Origin: Drosophila persimilis
Lineage: Eukaryota > Arthropoda > Insecta > Diptera > Drosophilidae
Direction of reading: 5' to 3'
Assembly (NCBI RefSeq): GCF_003286085.1
Contig: NW_020825312.1
Coordinates: 186,001 to 250,000 of the forward strand
DNA length: 64,000 nucleotides
Part shown: one piece after another, positions 62,301-64,000 of the stretch
Layout of the letters: the number at the start of each line of letters is the position of its first letter
Numbering within the stretch: position 1 is the first letter of the stretch
Made by a program: the position numbers and the translations under genes
The notes under the pieces: generated by a model
Databases searched by the model: none
What the model was told of the DNA's origin: nothing
What the model saw: the letters and a program-made list of their open reading frames with translations, nothing else

Positions 62301-64000
62301 CTGACGCATCGCACCGCCCCAAGAGAGGGGCAGGGAGAGGGAGGGAGAGGGAGAGAGGCATAGCGCTTTGCTCTCTCCAGTTTTATTTTATTTTTTTATT
62401 TGATAAACAATTATGATGATGTGCCTCTGCCTCTGCCTCTGCCGCTGGTCCGCTCTCTAAAGACGCCTTCGGTTTTTGCCGTTTATTTGGTTTTAAATGT
62501 TTTTCCTTTTTGCTTTTTTTCTCTTTTTTTTTTTGATGAAGTAAACTAAAAATTTGTGTTTGTTGCTTTTGCTTTTTCCTTTTGTTTTGTTTATTTGTCG
62601 GCATTTTCATTCATAGACAAAGTGGGACGGACGGACGGTGGGAGGGAGGGAGGGGGGGGGGGGGGGGGGGGAACAGTTTTAGATGATAAATCTTTTTATG
62701 CGAGGGGCAGCACGCGCTTTTTATAAACAGATACAGATGTCTATCTGCCGCTGCGTAACTGTATCTCTATCTGTGCGTGTGTGTGTGTGTGTGTGTGTGG
62801 CATTATCATTAGCTTTGGCGATTGGGGGGGATTCGCCCTCTCTCTCTCCCTCTCTCTCTCTGGCGTCCGTACCCACAAGTTCATTAACTTTCGGAGATTT
62901 GTGCGCGGGGGCAACAATTTGTCAAAAATTCTGTCAGACATGCGATTTTTTAATTATTATTTTATATACAACATTATGTACAATAATATTTTATTGTCTT
63001 CTCAATCTCTCTCTCTGTGTGTGTGTGTGTGTGTGACCCACATGGTGTTGGGGCTTGGAGCATAATTTTGATTTCTTCTTTATAATTACGTCTATACCCT
63101 CTCTGAAGGGGAGGGTCATTTCGATTACTCTTAAATGGAGAAATACTGAAATATTCCAGAGTGTTATCCAAGGAACCAACAAGTGCCCAAGGAGCCCCAA
63201 AAACAGGTCGTTATGGTAGCCAAAAGGCTCCTGGGGGCCCTGTTTCTTTAGAGCACATTCTCAGGCGCCTTCGTTGAAAGTTCCCCTAAACGAAAGGCTG
63301 CACTCGTTGGAGTTCCTAAATAGTTATCAAAGTGGCGAAAAAGGAACAGAAATGAGCCAAATTTATTCTCTTTTATTTCTTCCATTTATTGATTAATATA
63401 TTACTATATATATTTGATTTTTTTGGGTAGGAATTTTAGGCATTCAAAAAATGAACACCCGTTGGATTTTTGCCCCCCAATTCGAGGTTCGTTTGAAGCT
63501 CTAGGATTTTCGCTGTCGGGTGTCGTTGTAGGGTATCTCCCTCGGCAGTCAGGCCGTGTTTTCTTACCCGTTTTCTATTTATGTTTGACATGCGAGACGC
63601 GAAGACAGCAGCAGAGCTGCTCAATAAAAGTTTACTCAAGCAATTAAGGCAGAGACGAAGTTGCGTCCGGTTTATATTTTTGCTCGTATTTTTTTGGAGT
63701 TGTCTGCCGCCTGCTGCTGCCTGCCCCACTTGACCATTTGCAGATGGAACGAGTGAATGAGTGAATGAATGAGCGAATGAGTGAATGAATCATTGACTGA
63801 GTGAACTACCTGCTGTGCTGGTTTACTTCAATGTTGATCATAATCCGTTTTTTGTTTTTTGGACGGGGGTTTTGGCTACCAGTTCCGTTTTATTTTTTTT
63901 TTTTTTTGTTTGGCGGCCCCATGTGACGTCAAAGAACAGGGCGCGGCATCGGCGGCGGCAACTCGTTCAACCAGATACAGATACACTTGTATCTCGGTAT
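56371..64000. other. Gene-free, probably intronic, to the right edge
   Basis: Holds CCATGCCATACC repeats (57174-57201), a TTCCG-type pentamer tract near 58547-58573, GGGTAGG repeats (59262-59290), (CA)n at 59567-59596, G20 at 62652-62671 and a GAATGAGT repeat at 63752-63790. The interval 60.2-61.4 kb is rich in GTATCT/AGATAC. No coding exon is supported. Confidence 0.5.
62652..62671. repeat. Poly(dG) tract, 20 nt
   Basis: A run of 20 G, preceded by GGAC and GGGA repeats. Confidence 0.9.

Overview
This window is fly genomic DNA: short introns of about 60-70 bp with consensus splice sites, DRE and Ohler-type core promoters, and a run of genes that match Drosophila proteins (eIF2A, Nopp140, P5CDh1). 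DINE-1/INE-1-type Helitron remnants, long poly(dG)/poly(dC) tracts and abundant microsatellites suggest an obscura-group-like species. That species-level placement is inference. The gene set suggests Muller element D (3L-like).

The left end (1-16.3 kb) is compact. In order it holds the 3' part of eIF2A (+), a two-exon SMIM8-like membrane protein (-) whose 3' end converges on eIF2A, a four-exon F-box/leucine-rich-repeat gene (-), and Nopp140 (+) with two alternative terminal exons (an SRP40-type C-terminus or an RGG C-terminus). A DINE-1-like element (8.56-9.66 kb) follows, then seven-exon P5CDh1 (-), a 501-bp tandem duplication, and a small secreted Gly/Tyr-rich protein gene (-). The SMIM8-like, F-box and Nopp140 genes have TATCGAT(A/G) DRE sites upstream, as expected for housekeeping promoters.

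The right three quarters (16.3-64 kb) hold no convincing protein-coding exon. They look like the 5' non-coding part of one or more large genes on the + strand. I see two candidate non-coding first exons with strong donors (ending at 19695 and 56370), a candidate 19-nt microexon (49869-49887), and several GAGA-rich stretches. By synteny memory the fly gene mub could own this region, but no mub coding exon is present to prove it. One weak minus-strand ORF lies at 52.8-53.1 kb.

The most unusual content of the right part is a set of unrelated local tandem arrays: a 26-bp array (26.9-27.65 kb), an AT-rich array of about 270 bp (29.05-29.93 kb), a 226-bp array (32.35-33.5 kb), a 113/117-bp array (38.68-39.37 kb), and a 60-bp array (47.86-48.82 kb). 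Three of them carry the CGATA/TATCG core shared by DREF and BEAF-32 sites. In the 113/117-bp array the 4-nt length difference falls in the segment that makes a perfect DRE. The 226-bp array carries a direct repeat of AGGTCG spaced by 1 nt. I found no prokaryote-like defence or mobile gene system. The main leads are these arrays, the repeated promoter-proximal module at 55.4-56.0 kb, and the GTATCT/AGATAC cluster at 60.2-61.4 kb.
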